Shown here piece by piece: positions 7,286 to 15,745 of a DNA stretch of 64,000 nucleotides. The notes below the pieces were generated by a model that did not search any database, was not told the DNA's origin, and saw only the letters and a list, made by a program, of their open reading frames with translations. A program made the translations under genes and the position numbers. Every line of letters begins with the position of its first letter. Position 1 is the first letter of the stretch. The stretch comes from Streptomyces musisoli (GTDB taxonomy: Bacteria; Actinomycetota; Actinomycetes; Streptomycetales; Streptomycetaceae), in assembly GCF_016741855.1 (NCBI RefSeq), contig NZ_JAERRH010000005.1, forward strand, positions 434,001 to 498,000, written 5' to 3'.

Positions 7286-8671
7286 TCAACGGGCGGCCGG
7301 ACCGCCCAGCGGGCGTCGGCACAGGACCAGCGTCAGGGCGAACAGGGCCGCCGAGCCGGCCAGGCTCGCCCGCAGCCCCGCCACGAAGCCGCCGTCCACC
7401 AGCGTCCCGAACACCGCGATGCCCAGCCCGCCGGCCACCTGCCGGGCCGCGTTGAGCACCCCGGCCGCCAGTCCGGCCCGCTCGGCCGGCACGGCGTCCA
7501 TCATCACCGCCGTCAACGGCGGGATGGTCAGCGCGCAGCCGAGTGCCACCGGCACGAGGAGCACGGCCACCGCGGCGGCGGACGTGCCGGCGTCGACGGA
7601 CAGCAGCCCCAGCAGTCCCACCAGCGCCAGCGCCTGCCCCACCAGCATCGGCAGGCGCGGACCGTACCGTCCCGCCAGCTTCCCGGACACCACGTTCGTC
7701 ACCGGGATCAGCCCGGACATCGGCAGGAACACCAGCCCGGCGAACAGCGCCGAACGGCCCTGCACCTGCTGGAAGAAGAGGGCGAAGACGAACACCGTGC
7801 CGTAGAACGCCACGCTGCACGCGGCCCCCGTGGCGACCGCCACGCGCACCGCCCGGTCCCGGAACAGCCCGAGCGGAACGACCGGATGCGGCTGCCTGCC
7901 CTCGATCCGCACGAACACGGCCCCCGCCGCCACCGCCACGGCGAGGGCCACCGCCCCCGTCGCACCGCCCTCGATCACCGCGAACGTCACCGTGGTCAGG
8001 GCGACCACGGCCGTCAGCTGCCCGGGTACGTCCAGCGGAGCGGGCCGGCGTGCCGAACGCGGCGCCCGCAGCAGCAGGAGCAGGGCGAGGGCACCCAGCG
8101 GCAGATTGATGAAGAAGATCCCCCGCCAGTCCCACGCCGTGGTCAGCGCACCGCCCGCCACCGGGCCGAGCGCCACTGCGACCGAACCCCCGGCCGCCCA
8201 CAGGGACACGGCCCTCGCCCGCCGCCCGGCATCGGGGTACGCCTGCCGTACCAGGGACAGCGAGGCAGGCAGCACGACGGCCGCCGCCGCACCCTGCACC
8301 ACCCGCGCGCCGATCAGCGCCGGGAGGTTCGGCGCCAGACCGCAGGCGGCCGAGGCGAGAGTGAACACCGTGATCCCCAGGGCGTAGGCCCGGGTCGCCC
8401 CGGCCCGGTCCGCGAAGGCCCCGGTGGAGAGCATCAGGGCGGCGAAGACCAGCGTGTACGAGTCCACGACCCACTGGAGCCCGGCCAGGCCGCCTCCGAG
8501 CGCGGAGCCGATCGCCGGGAGGGCCACGGTCACCACGGAGGCGTCCAGGGTGATCAGCGCGAAGCCGAGGACGGCGGCGAGCAGGGTGACGGCACCACTC
8601 CCCGGCAACTCGCCTTCCCTCAAGGCAGGTTGTGGGGAACGGGTGGTCTGGTTCGTTGACATGCCCCCCAT
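7286..8671 (-). CDS. MFS drug/proton antiporter, DHA2 (EmrB/QacA) family
   Basis: 461 residues with about 13-14 hydrophobic segments, the size of 14-helix DHA2 exporters. The first helix carries FALITLDASVVTVALPAIG, the LD-x-TVVNVALP-like motif that marks this family. WVVDSYTLVFAALMLSTGAFADRAGATRA is motif A in the second and third segments. It probably exports a toxic small molecule. The ATG at 8671 has AAGGA 8 nt upstream; a second ATG at 8662 is in frame. It is divergent, 62 bases apart, from a GlxA-type regulator, which may control it. Confidence 0.9.
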   Translation of the reverse strand: MGGMSTNQTTRSPQPALREGELPGSGAVTLLAAVLGFALITLDASVVTVALPAIGSALGGGLAGLQWVVDSYTLVFAALMLSTGAFADRAGATRAYALGITVFTLASAACGLAPNLPALIGARVVQGAAAAVVLPASLSLVRQAYPDAGRRARAVSLWAAGGSVAVALGPVAGGALTTAWDWRGIFFINLPLGALALLLLLRAPRSARRPAPLDVPGQLTAVVALTTVTFAVIEGGATGAVALAVAVAAGAVFVRIEGRQPHPVVPLGLFRDRAVRVAVATGAACSVAFYGTVFVFALFFQQVQGRSALFAGLVFLPMSGLIPVTNVVSGKLAGRYGPRLPMLVGQALALVGLLGLLSVDAGTSAAAVAVLLVPVALGCALTIPPLTAVMMDAVPAERAGLAAGVLNAARQVAGGLGIAVFGTLVDGGFVAGLRASLAGSAALFALTLVLCRRPLGGPAAR

Positions 8672-8733
8672 GCTGCTGATCCTTCCTTGCGTACAGTAGT
8701 GACCTGAATGCCATGCATCCGGAGGTTCTGGCC

Positions 8734-9711
8734 ATGCTGCGTGTCGCGGTCGTCGCGTCCCCGCCCGTGTCGATGTTCAACCTCGCCATCCCCGAGCTGC
8801 TGTTCGACAAGGTGCGGGTCGACGGACACCCCGGTTACGAGGTGGTGATCTGCGCGCCCGACCCCGGGCCCGTGCCCACCACCGGCACGCTCCAGCTGCA
8901 TGTGCCCCGCGGCCTGGAGGCCCTGCGGGAGGCGGACACCGTGATCGTCGCGGGCGCCGGTGAGCCCTTCGCGCCGGACCCACGGGTGCTCCGGGCCCTG
9001 CGCGAGGCCGCCGGGAGGGGCGTACGCATCGCCTCCATCTGCTCCGGCGCCTTCTCGCTCGCCGAGGCCGGCCTGCTCAAGGGCCGCAAGGCCACCACCT
9101 ACTGGGCGTTCGCCGAGGAGATGCGCCGCCGCCACCCCGACATCGACGTCCAGGGCGATGTCCTCTACGCCCAGGACGGGCAGTTCCTGACCTCCTCCGG
9201 CTACGCCGCCGGCATCGACCTGTGCCTGCACATCATCCGCACCGACTACGGCGCCGCCATCGCCAACGAGGTCGCCCGGCTCGCCCTGGTCGCGCCGGTG
9301 CGTCCCGGCGGCCAGACCCAGTTCACCCAGACCCCGCTGCCGCCCGAGCGCGGCACCGCCTGCGCCGACACCCGCGGCTGGGCCATGCGCAACCTGGACA
9401 AGCCCCTCACCCTGACCGACCTGGCCCGGCACGCGGGCGTCTCCGTGCGCACCCTCACCCGTCGGTTCCACGCCGAGAGCGGGGTCAGCCCGCTCCAGTG
9501 GCTGCTGCACCAGCGCATCGAGCGCGCCAAGGAACTGCTGGAGACCACCCGGCTGCCCATGGACCAGGTGGCCGCCGCCAGCGGTCTCGGCACCGCCGAC
9601 TCGCTCCGCGCCCACCTGGTCCGCCGCACCGGCCTCACCCCGAGCGCCTACCGCGCCCAGTTCAGCCGGCACGCAACCGGGGCCACCCCGGTCACGTCCT
9701 CCCTTTCATGA
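8734..9711 (+). CDS. GlxA-family transcriptional regulator (DJ-1/PfpI plus AraC HTH)
   Basis: 325 residues. Residues about 1-170 form a DJ-1/PfpI-like domain, with the nucleophile-elbow motif IASICSGAFSLAEAGLL. Residues about 215-315 form the AraC DNA-binding domain with its two helix-turn-helices (TLTDLARHAGVSVRTLTRRF and MDQVAAASGLGTADSLRAHL). Regulators of this build sense small molecules through the N-terminal domain. The start at 8734 was chosen because GGAGG is 8 nt upstream, whereas the frame also opens at 8713. It is divergent from the MFS exporter and overlaps the following GNAT gene (ATGA). Confidence 0.92.
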   Translation: MLRVAVVASPPVSMFNLAIPELLFDKVRVDGHPGYEVVICAPDPGPVPTTGTLQLHVPRGLEALREADTVIVAGAGEPFAPDPRVLRALREAAGRGVRIASICSGAFSLAEAGLLKGRKATTYWAFAEEMRRRHPDIDVQGDVLYAQDGQFLTSSGYAAGIDLCLHIIRTDYGAAIANEVARLALVAPVRPGGQTQFTQTPLPPERGTACADTRGWAMRNLDKPLTLTDLARHAGVSVRTLTRRFHAESGVSPLQWLLHQRIERAKELLETTRLPMDQVAAASGLGTADSLRAHLVRRTGLTPSAYRAQFSRHATGATPVTSSLS

Positions 9712-10217
9712 TCAGTCAACGCGTGGACGACGACGCCCTCATGATCCGCACGGCCCTGCCCGCCGAAGCCGGGATCATCGCCGATCTGCACCTGAAGGCC
9801 CGGTCGACGTACTACCCGGACGGCGTACCGCAGTCCGACGTCGACTGGGTGGACGCCTGGCGCGGTTCCATCGAGCGCGCCGACGGCCGGGTGCTGTGCG
9901 CCGTCGAGTGCGGCCGGATCGTCGGCATCGCCTCCTTCCGCACCCCGGACGGCGCGCCCGCCGACAAGGTCAAGCTTTTCCAGTTCCACGTCGACCCCGA
10001 CCACTGGCGAGCCGGTATCGGCACGATCCTGCACGCGGCCTGCGTGGAGGAGTGGCGGGCGGACCGCAGGCGCACGGCCGTGCTCGACGTGCACGTGGAC
10101 AACCGGCGCGCCCAGGCCTTCTACGCCCGCCAGGGCTGGATCCCGGACCCGGAGAACCCGCCCGCCGAGGATGACCACCACCTCGACCTGCTCTTCTCCG
10201 TACCGCCGCGGGAATGA
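9708..10217 (+). CDS. GNAT-family N-acetyltransferase
   Basis: 169 residues. The start ATG overlaps the TGA of the GlxA regulator; a second in-frame ATG at 9741 (MIRTALPAEAG) fits the usual beginning of the fold, and either could be used. The domain shows VLCAVECGRIVGIASFRTP, then KLFQFHVDPDHWRAGIGTILH containing the acetyl-CoA loop (here RAGIGT in place of R/Q-x-x-G-x-G/A). It ends with LDVHVDNRRAQAFYARQGW, the conserved Tyr and Gly-Trp region. The acceptor is unknown. It is co-transcribed with the regulator upstream. Confidence 0.87.
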   Translation: MISQRVDDDALMIRTALPAEAGIIADLHLKARSTYYPDGVPQSDVDWVDAWRGSIERADGRVLCAVECGRIVGIASFRTPDGAPADKVKLFQFHVDPDHWRAGIGTILHAACVEEWRADRRRTAVLDVHVDNRRAQAFYARQGWIPDPENPPAEDDHHLDLLFSVPPRE

Positions 10218-10290
10218 ACCGGCCTGCTTGAACGTTCACGTACCGGCCGGGGAGAGCCCCCGACCCCGTACGAGCTGGAGATCCGAAGAC

Positions 10291-11010
10291 ATGCGCGTCG
10301 AAATCTGGAGCGACATCGCCTGCCCCTGGTGCTACGTGGGCAAGGCCCGCTTCGACAAGGCGCTCGCTGCCTTCCCGCACCGCGACGACGTCGAGGTGGT
10401 GCACCGCTCCTTCGAGCTGGACCCGGGCCGCGCCAAGGGCGACGTCCAGCCGGTGATCACCATGCTGACCCGGAAGTACGGTATGAGCGAGGCGCAGGCC
10501 CAGGCCGGCGAAGACAACCTGGGCGCGCAGGCCGCCGCCGAGGGCCTGGACTACCGCACCCGGGACCGCGACCACGGCAACACCTTCGACATGCACCGCC
10601 TGCTGCACCTCGCCAAGGAGCACGGCAGGCAGGACCGGCTCGTGCAGCTCTTCTACCGGGCCAACTTCGCCGAGGAGCGGTCCGTCTTCACCGAGGGCGA
10701 CGAACGTCTGGTGGAACTGGCCGTCGAGGCCGGACTGGACGCGGACCGGGTCCGCGCGGTGCTCGCCGACCCGGACGCCTACGCCGACGCGGTCCGCGCC
10801 GACGAGCGCGAGGCCGCCCGGCTCGGCGCGAACGGCGTGCCCTTCTTCGTCCTCGACCGCACCTACGGCGTCTCCGGCGCCCAGCCGGCCGAGGTCTTCG
10901 CCCAGGCGCTCGACCAGGCCTGGGGCGAGCGCTCCCCGCTCGAGCCGGTCGGCCGGGGCGACGCCGAAGCCTGCGGTCCGGACGGGTGCGCGGTCCCGCA
11001 GCACGGCTGA
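10291..11010 (+). CDS. DsbA-family oxidoreductase (FrnE-like)
   Basis: 239 residues. It begins MRVEIWSDIACPWCYVGK: the CPWC redox motif sits at residues 11-14 in a thioredoxin fold with the helical DsbA insertion. Near residues 175-190 comes GANGVPFFVLDRTYGVSGAQ, containing the cis-Pro (GVPFF) that lies beside the active site. It has no signal peptide, so it acts in the cytoplasm, like the FrnE group named after frenolicin synthesis. The C-terminus adds a short Cys-containing tail (ACGPDGCAV). The substrate is unknown. The start at 10291 follows a CTGGAG box. Confidence 0.92.
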   Translation: MRVEIWSDIACPWCYVGKARFDKALAAFPHRDDVEVVHRSFELDPGRAKGDVQPVITMLTRKYGMSEAQAQAGEDNLGAQAAAEGLDYRTRDRDHGNTFDMHRLLHLAKEHGRQDRLVQLFYRANFAEERSVFTEGDERLVELAVEAGLDADRVRAVLADPDAYADAVRADEREAARLGANGVPFFVLDRTYGVSGAQPAEVFAQALDQAWGERSPLEPVGRGDAEACGPDGCAVPQHG

Positions 11011-11105
11011 AACCGCAGGTCGGCGGGTTCGTATAAGCGTTCCTAAGGGAAACCACGTAAAAATTCGCAATGGACGGGTAGTTCCCCGGGACGCAGAGTG
11101 GACCC

Positions 11106-12167
11106 ATGGAGACCACGGAGACGTTCGACAGCCTCGTCCGCGCCGAGTTCCGTCCGAAGAGCATCTATCTCAACACCGCGAGCAACGGCCTGCTGCCGGC
11201 CCGCACCGTCGCCGCCCTCCAGGAGGCGGCGCTGCTGCGGGCCGAGGGCCGGCCGCTGACCCCGCTGTACGAGGACGTGGAGGCGAGCCGGGCCGTGTTC
11301 GCCCGGCTCGCCGGTGTCCCGGCCGGCCGGGTCGCCGCCGGCGCCTCGGTCGCCGCGCACACCGGCGTGATCGCGGCCTCGCTGCCCGCGGGCGCCGAAG
11401 TCCTCACCGCCGAGGACGACTTCACCTCCGTGCTCAACCCGTTCCACGTCCGCGGCGACCTCAAGGTCCGCACGGTCCCGCTGGAGCGGATCGCCGAGTC
11501 CGTCCGGCCGGGCACCGCGCTCGTCGCGGTCAGCGCCGCGCAGTCCGCCGACGGCCGGATCGCCGACCTCTCCGCCCTGCGCGAGGCCGCCCGCACCCAC
11601 GGCGCCCGCACCTACGTCGACTTCTCCCAGGCCGCCGGCTGGCTGCCGATGGACGCCGGCGCCTACGACTTCACCGCGAGCGTCTCCTTCAAGTGGCTGC
11701 TGGGCCCGCACGGCGCGGCCTTCCTCACCGTCCCCGAGGACTTCGGCGGACTGTCCCCGGTGCTCGCGGGCTGGGTCGCGGCCGAGCGGCCGTGGGACAG
11801 CTGCTACGGCCCGGTGGCCGAACTCGCCCACTCCGCACGGCGGTTCGACCTCACTCACGCCCTGTTCACCTTCGCCGGTCTGCGCCGGTCCCTCGAACTC
11901 GTCGAGGAACTCGGCGTGCCGGCGATCCACGCCCACGACGTCGCCCTCGCCGACCGGTTCCGCGCCGGCCTCGCGGACCTCGGCCACGAACCGGTGCCCG
12001 CCCCCGGCTCGGCGATCGTCTCGGTCCCCGGACTCGGCACCCGGCAGCCCGGGTTGAGCGAGGCGGGCATCGAGGTCTCCGACCGCGCCGGCAATCTGCG
12101 CGCGGCCTTCCACGTCAACAACACGGCCGCGGACGTGGACCGTCTGCTGGAGGCGCTGTCCGGCTGA
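11106..12167 (+). CDS. class V PLP-dependent aminotransferase-fold enzyme
   Basis: 353 residues, fold type I of the class V (cysteine desulfurase/NifS-like) superfamily. Visible are YLNTASNGLLP near the N-terminus, VDFSQAAGWLPMD (Asp contacting the PLP ring nitrogen) and SFKWLLGPHGAAFL, where the Lys forms the Schiff base. There is no obvious desulfurase Cys loop, so it may be an aminotransferase or lyase related to EgtE or kynureninase-like enzymes; the reaction is not assignable. The gene is monocistronic, ending just before a strong terminator that separates it from the ectoine genes. Confidence 0.82.
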   Translation: METTETFDSLVRAEFRPKSIYLNTASNGLLPARTVAALQEAALLRAEGRPLTPLYEDVEASRAVFARLAGVPAGRVAAGASVAAHTGVIAASLPAGAEVLTAEDDFTSVLNPFHVRGDLKVRTVPLERIAESVRPGTALVAVSAAQSADGRIADLSALREAARTHGARTYVDFSQAAGWLPMDAGAYDFTASVSFKWLLGPHGAAFLTVPEDFGGLSPVLAGWVAAERPWDSCYGPVAELAHSARRFDLTHALFTFAGLRRSLELVEELGVPAIHAHDVALADRFRAGLADLGHEPVPAPGSAIVSVPGLGTRQPGLSEAGIEVSDRAGNLRAAFHVNNTAADVDRLLEALSG

Positions 12168-12172
12168 CACGA

Positions 12173-12216
12173 CCGGGCCGGGGCCTCCCGTCCCACACGA
12201 GGAGGCCCCGGCCCGG
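12173..12216. terminator. strong bidirectional terminator
   Basis: A perfect 16-bp stem (arms 12173-12188 and 12201-12216, CCGGGCCGGGGCCTCC and its complement) with a 12-base loop. It serves the plus-strand aminotransferase and probably the minus-strand ect operon, whose last gene ends at 12266. Confidence 0.85.
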
Positions 12217-12265
12217 GGGTCGCGGGGCGCTTCACCGGGGTGAAGCGCCTGGCGGCGTCATCGGC

Positions 12266-13153
12266 TCACCGCACGGGAGTGAAGTCCGTCGCCCCGATGA
12301 ACTCCGGCCGCCGCACCGGCGCCGCGAACGGCTCCACCGCGGTGTTCTCCACACTGTTGAACACGATGAAGACGTTGCTGCGGGGGAACGGCGTGATGTT
12401 GTCGCCGGAGCCGTGCATGCAGTTGCAGTCGAACCAGGTCGCCGAACCGGCCTTGCCGGTGAACAGCCGGATGCCGAACTCGCTCGCCAGCGCGGTCAGC
12501 GCCTCGTCCGACGGGGTGCCCGCGTCCTGCATCTGCAGCGACTTCTTGTAGTTGTCCTTCGGCGTGGCGCCGGCGCAGCCCAGGAACGTCCGGTGCGAGC
12601 CCGGCATGATCATCAGGCCGCCGTTGGTGTCGTGGTTCTCGGTCAGCGCGATCGAGACGGACACCGTGCGCATGTTCGGCAGGCCGTCCTCGGCGTGCCA
12701 GGTCTCGAAGTCCGAGTGCCAGTAGAACCCGCTGGCGCCGAAGCCCGGCTTGACGTTGATCCGGGACTGGTGGACGTAGACGTCCGAGCCGAGGATCTGC
12801 CGGGCGCGGCCGACCACACGCTCGTCGCGCACCAGGTTCGCGAACACCTCGCTGATCCGGTGCACCTCGAAGACCGAGCGGATCTCCTTCGACTTCGGCT
12901 CCACGATGGACCGCTCGTCGGCGCGGATCGCCGGGTCGGTCACCAGCCGGTCCAGCTCACGCCGGTACACCTCGACCTCGGCCGGGGTGATCAGCTGGTC
13001 GACGGTGAGGAAGCCGTCCCGCTCGTACGACTGGAGGTCGGCCGTCGCGATCGGCCCGGGCGTGTCCGGGGAACCCCAGACGACCGGGTCCTGGCGGGGG
13101 ACGGTCACCTCGCCGGTGCCGCGGGTGGGGTACAGGTCGGTGACAGTGGTCAT
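12266..13153 (-). CDS. ectD: ectoine hydroxylase
   Basis: 295 residues. A Fe(II)/2-oxoglutarate dioxygenase that converts ectoine to 5-hydroxyectoine in the cytoplasm. The EctD signature is intact: FYWHSDFETWHAEDGLPNMR contains the iron ligands of the H-x-D pair, and the distal His lies in CMHGSGDNITP. The 2-oxoglutarate-binding Arg is expected in the segment after ENTAVEPF. ATG 13153 was chosen because GGAGG at the ectC end lies about 10 nt upstream; a GTG at 13162 overlaps the ectC stop and is an alternative. It is last in ectABCD, with 5 bases between ectC stop and this ATG. Confidence 0.95.
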   Translation of the reverse strand: MTTVTDLYPTRGTGEVTVPRQDPVVWGSPDTPGPIATADLQSYERDGFLTVDQLITPAEVEVYRRELDRLVTDPAIRADERSIVEPKSKEIRSVFEVHRISEVFANLVRDERVVGRARQILGSDVYVHQSRINVKPGFGASGFYWHSDFETWHAEDGLPNMRTVSVSIALTENHDTNGGLMIMPGSHRTFLGCAGATPKDNYKKSLQMQDAGTPSDEALTALASEFGIRLFTGKAGSATWFDCNCMHGSGDNITPFPRSNVFIVFNSVENTAVEPFAAPVRRPEFIGATDFTPVR

Positions 13154-13158
13154 GGGTG

Positions 13159-13563
13159 TCACACCTCCTCGGGCTCGGTGAGCAGCGGGTAGACGCCGTT
13201 CTCGTCGTGGTCCTCCCGTCCGGTGACCGGCGGGTTGAACACGCAGAGGCAGTGGAAGTCCTCCTTGACGCGCAGCGTGTGCCGCTCGTGCCCGTCGAGG
13301 AGGTACATGGTGCCGGGCGTGATGGTGTGCGTCTCACCGGTCTCGTGGTCGGTGAGTTCGGCCTCGCCCTTGGTGCAGACGACGGCCTCGATGTGGTTGG
13401 CGTACCACATCGACGTCTCGGTCCCGGCGTACAGGATGGTCTCGTGCAGGGAGAAGCCGACCCGCTCCTTGGCGAGGACGATCCTCTTGCTCTCCCAGGT
13501 CCCGGACTTGGCCTTGACGTGCCGGTCGGTGCCTTCGATGTCCTTGAACGATCGGACGATCAC
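13159..13563 (-). CDS. ectC: L-ectoine synthase
   Basis: 134 residues, a cupin. It cyclises N-gamma-acetyl-L-2,4-diaminobutyrate to ectoine with loss of water. Recognisable EctC stretches are MIVRSFKDIEGTDRHVKA, MWYANHIEAVVCTKGEAEL and PGTMYLLDGHERHTLR, containing the metal-binding Glu, Tyr and His of the family. The start is GTG (13563), preceded by AAGGAGG at about 11 nt. It is 32 bases downstream of ectB. Confidence 0.97.
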   Translation of the reverse strand: MIVRSFKDIEGTDRHVKAKSGTWESKRIVLAKERVGFSLHETILYAGTETSMWYANHIEAVVCTKGEAELTDHETGETHTITPGTMYLLDGHERHTLRVKEDFHCLCVFNPPVTGREDHDENGVYPLLTEPEEV

Positions 13564-13595
13564 GTGCTGTGTCTCCTCCTTGCGGTACGGGTGGT

Positions 13596-14867
13596 TCAGG
13601 CGGTTTCGCGGACGGCGCGGGAGACGATGCTGAGCCCCTCGTCCAGCTCCTCGGGGGTGATGGTCAGGGCGGGCAGCAGCTTGACGACCTCGCTCTCCGG
13701 TCCGGAGGTCTCGATGAGCAGGCCGAGTTCGAAGGCGCGGCGGGCGACTCGCGAGGCGCGGGCCTTGTCGTGGAACTCCAGGCCCCAGACCAGGCCGCGT
13801 CCGCGGTACTCCTTCACGTCGGCGAGGTTCTCCTCGGTGACGGATATGAGTGCCTGTTCGACCTGTTCGCCGCGGGTGCGGGTCTGTTTCTCCATGGCCG
13901 AGCCGTCGGTCCAGTAGGTCTCCAGGGCGGCGGTGGCGGTGACGAAGGCGGGGTTGTTGCCGCGGAAGGTGCCGTTGTGCTCGCCCGGCTCCCACACGTC
14001 CAGTTCGGGCTTGAACAGGCACAGCGACATGGGCAGCCCGTAGCCGCTGATCGACTTCGACACGGTGACGATGTCGGGGGTGATGCCCGCCTCCTCGAAG
14101 GAGAAGAAGGCACCGGTACGGCCGCAGCCCATCTGGATGTCGTCGACGATCAGCAGCATGTCCTGCCGCTCGCACAGCTCCTTGAGCGCGCGCAGCCACT
14201 CGGGCCGGGCGACGTTGATGCCGCCTTCGCCCTGCACGGTCTCCACGATCACCGCGGCGGGCTTGTTCAGGCCCGAGCCCTGGTCCTCCAGCAGCCGCTC
14301 GAACCACAGGAAGTCCGGGACCTGGCCGTCGAAGTAGTTGTCGAACGGCATCGGCGTGCCGTGCACCAGCGGGATGCCCGCACCGGCCCGCTTGAAGGCG
14401 TTCCCGGTCACCGCGAGCGAGCCCAGCGACATGCCGTGGAAGGCGTTGGTGAACGACACGATCGCCTCGCGGCCCTTCACCTTCCGCGCCAGCTTCAGCG
14501 CCGACTCCACCGCGTTGGTGCCCGTCGGACCCGGGAACATCACCTTGTACGGCAGGTCACGCGGGCGCAGCACCAGATCCTGGAAGGTCCGCAGGAAGGT
14601 CCGCTTGGCCGTCGTCGACATGTCCAGGCCGTGCGTGACTCCGTCCCGTTCCAGATAGTCGATCAACGCCCGTTTCAGCACCGGATTGTTGTGGCCGTAG
14701 TTGAGTGAGCCGGCACCGGCGAAGAAGTCGAGGTACGCATGGCCGTCCTCGTCGTACATCCGGCTGCCCTGCGCCCGGTCGAAGACGGCGGGCCAGCCGC
14801 GGCAGTAGCTGCGCACCTCGGACTCGAGGGTCTCGAACACGCTGAGGTCGGGCTGGGTGATGGTCAC
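13596..14867 (-). CDS. ectB: diaminobutyrate--2-oxoglutarate aminotransferase
   Basis: 423 residues, a class III PLP aminotransferase that makes L-2,4-diaminobutyrate from aspartate semialdehyde and glutamate. Visible motifs: GSLNYGHNNP, FPGPTGTNAVESALKLAR (PLP phosphate site), LIVDDIQMGCGRTG (Asp to ring nitrogen), and VSKSISGYGLPMS with the Schiff-base Lys. The length equals the family norm. The GTG start has GAGGAG about 9 nt upstream, immediately after the ectA stop. It is the second gene of the ect operon. Confidence 0.97.
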   Translation of the reverse strand: MTITQPDLSVFETLESEVRSYCRGWPAVFDRAQGSRMYDEDGHAYLDFFAGAGSLNYGHNNPVLKRALIDYLERDGVTHGLDMSTTAKRTFLRTFQDLVLRPRDLPYKVMFPGPTGTNAVESALKLARKVKGREAIVSFTNAFHGMSLGSLAVTGNAFKRAGAGIPLVHGTPMPFDNYFDGQVPDFLWFERLLEDQGSGLNKPAAVIVETVQGEGGINVARPEWLRALKELCERQDMLLIVDDIQMGCGRTGAFFSFEEAGITPDIVTVSKSISGYGLPMSLCLFKPELDVWEPGEHNGTFRGNNPAFVTATAALETYWTDGSAMEKQTRTRGEQVEQALISVTEENLADVKEYRGRGLVWGLEFHDKARASRVARRAFELGLLIETSGPESEVVKLLPALTITPEELDEGLSIVSRAVRETA

Positions 14868-14880
14868 GGTGATTCGCTCC

Positions 14881-15399
14881 TCAGTGGGGGGTGGAGTCGG
14901 TCAGCGGGCCTATGCGGTACAGGACTTCGGGGTCGTGCGGGCCGTCCGGGAAAAGGTCGGCGCCGAACAGCACCTCGCGGCTGACCCGTGCGCCGTGCCG
15001 CTCGGCGAACGAGGTGAACAGACGCTCGGAGGCGGTGTTGCCGGGGGTGATGGTGGTCTCCAGTTCGGTGATGCCGCGCTCCGCGACCAGCCGTGCGGTC
15101 AGTCCGTCCAGCAGCGCGGCGGCGATGCCGAGGCCGCGGTGGGCCGAGTCGACGGCCACCTGCCAGACGAGCAGGGTGCGGGGACGCTCCGGCCGCAGGT
15201 ATCCGGTGACGAAACCGACCGGCTCCCCGTCCGCCCCGCGCGCCACCACCGAGGTGTCGGCGAAGTCCCGGCACCACAGCAGATAGCTGTAGGAGGAGTT
15301 CAGGTCGAGGGTTTCCGAGTCCCTGGCGAGACGCCAGAGCGCGGCTCCGTCACTCGTTGCCGGACGTTCGATGAGCAGGTCTGCGGGTGCGGCAGTCAT
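14881..15399 (-). CDS. ectA: L-2,4-diaminobutyrate N-gamma-acetyltransferase
   Basis: 172 residues, GNAT fold. It acetylates diaminobutyrate with acetyl-CoA, the first committed step of ectoine synthesis. EctA features: PATSDGAALWRLARDSETLDLNSSYSYLLWCRDF (substrate region), LLVWQVAVDSAHRGLGIAAALL with the R-G-x-G-x-A loop, and TITPGNTASERLF. The ATG at 15399 was chosen on family length; the frame remains open upstream without a match. It heads the ectABCD operon, whose promoter lies in the AT-richer 15400-15745. Confidence 0.96.
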   Translation of the reverse strand: MTAAPADLLIERPATSDGAALWRLARDSETLDLNSSYSYLLWCRDFADTSVVARGADGEPVGFVTGYLRPERPRTLLVWQVAVDSAHRGLGIAAALLDGLTARLVAERGITELETTITPGNTASERLFTSFAERHGARVSREVLFGADLFPDGPHDPEVLYRIGPLTDSTPH

Positions 15400-15745
15400 G
15401 CGGCACGAATTTAGCGAGGCGAATTGAAAAGTGCACGGGAGTCGGCGCGATGGATCCGCAATGCCTGGGCGAAATGCCCGTATCACCCTACGTCAAATCG
15501 GTACAAATCGCTTCTGTTGTGGAGTGTGTCACAACACGGAAAGCGCAGGAAACCTGCCGGAAAACTCCCCTGTTTAGCTCTGCAAAAAGCGGGCAGAAGA
15601 AGACGGGAAGCTATCATCGGGGGAATTGGGCGGGAATTGTGAAAGTAAATTTAATTCGGGGCTCGCCGATTCTGCGGGCGGAAGATTTCCCGGGGGCACG
15701 ACCCCCGGGAAATACCACCGTCGGCCACGGAAAGGCGACCGAGAG
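15400..15745. promoter_or_regulatory. ectA upstream region, unusually AT-rich, with an inverted repeat
   Basis: This 346-base gap holds no gene I can support. It is clearly lower in GC than its flanks (for example 15640-15660), as expected for the promoter of a stress-induced operon. The clearest element is the inverted repeat TGTTGTG-N8-CACAACA at 15515-15536, about 115 bases before ectA, which could bind a dimeric regulator. I do not see a consensus -35/-10 pair. Confidence 0.5.

Noticed and set aside
15400..15745. Short open frames in the ectA upstream region
   Set aside because: Their codon use lacks the G/C third-position bias of real genes here, and the area is AT-richer than coding DNA.
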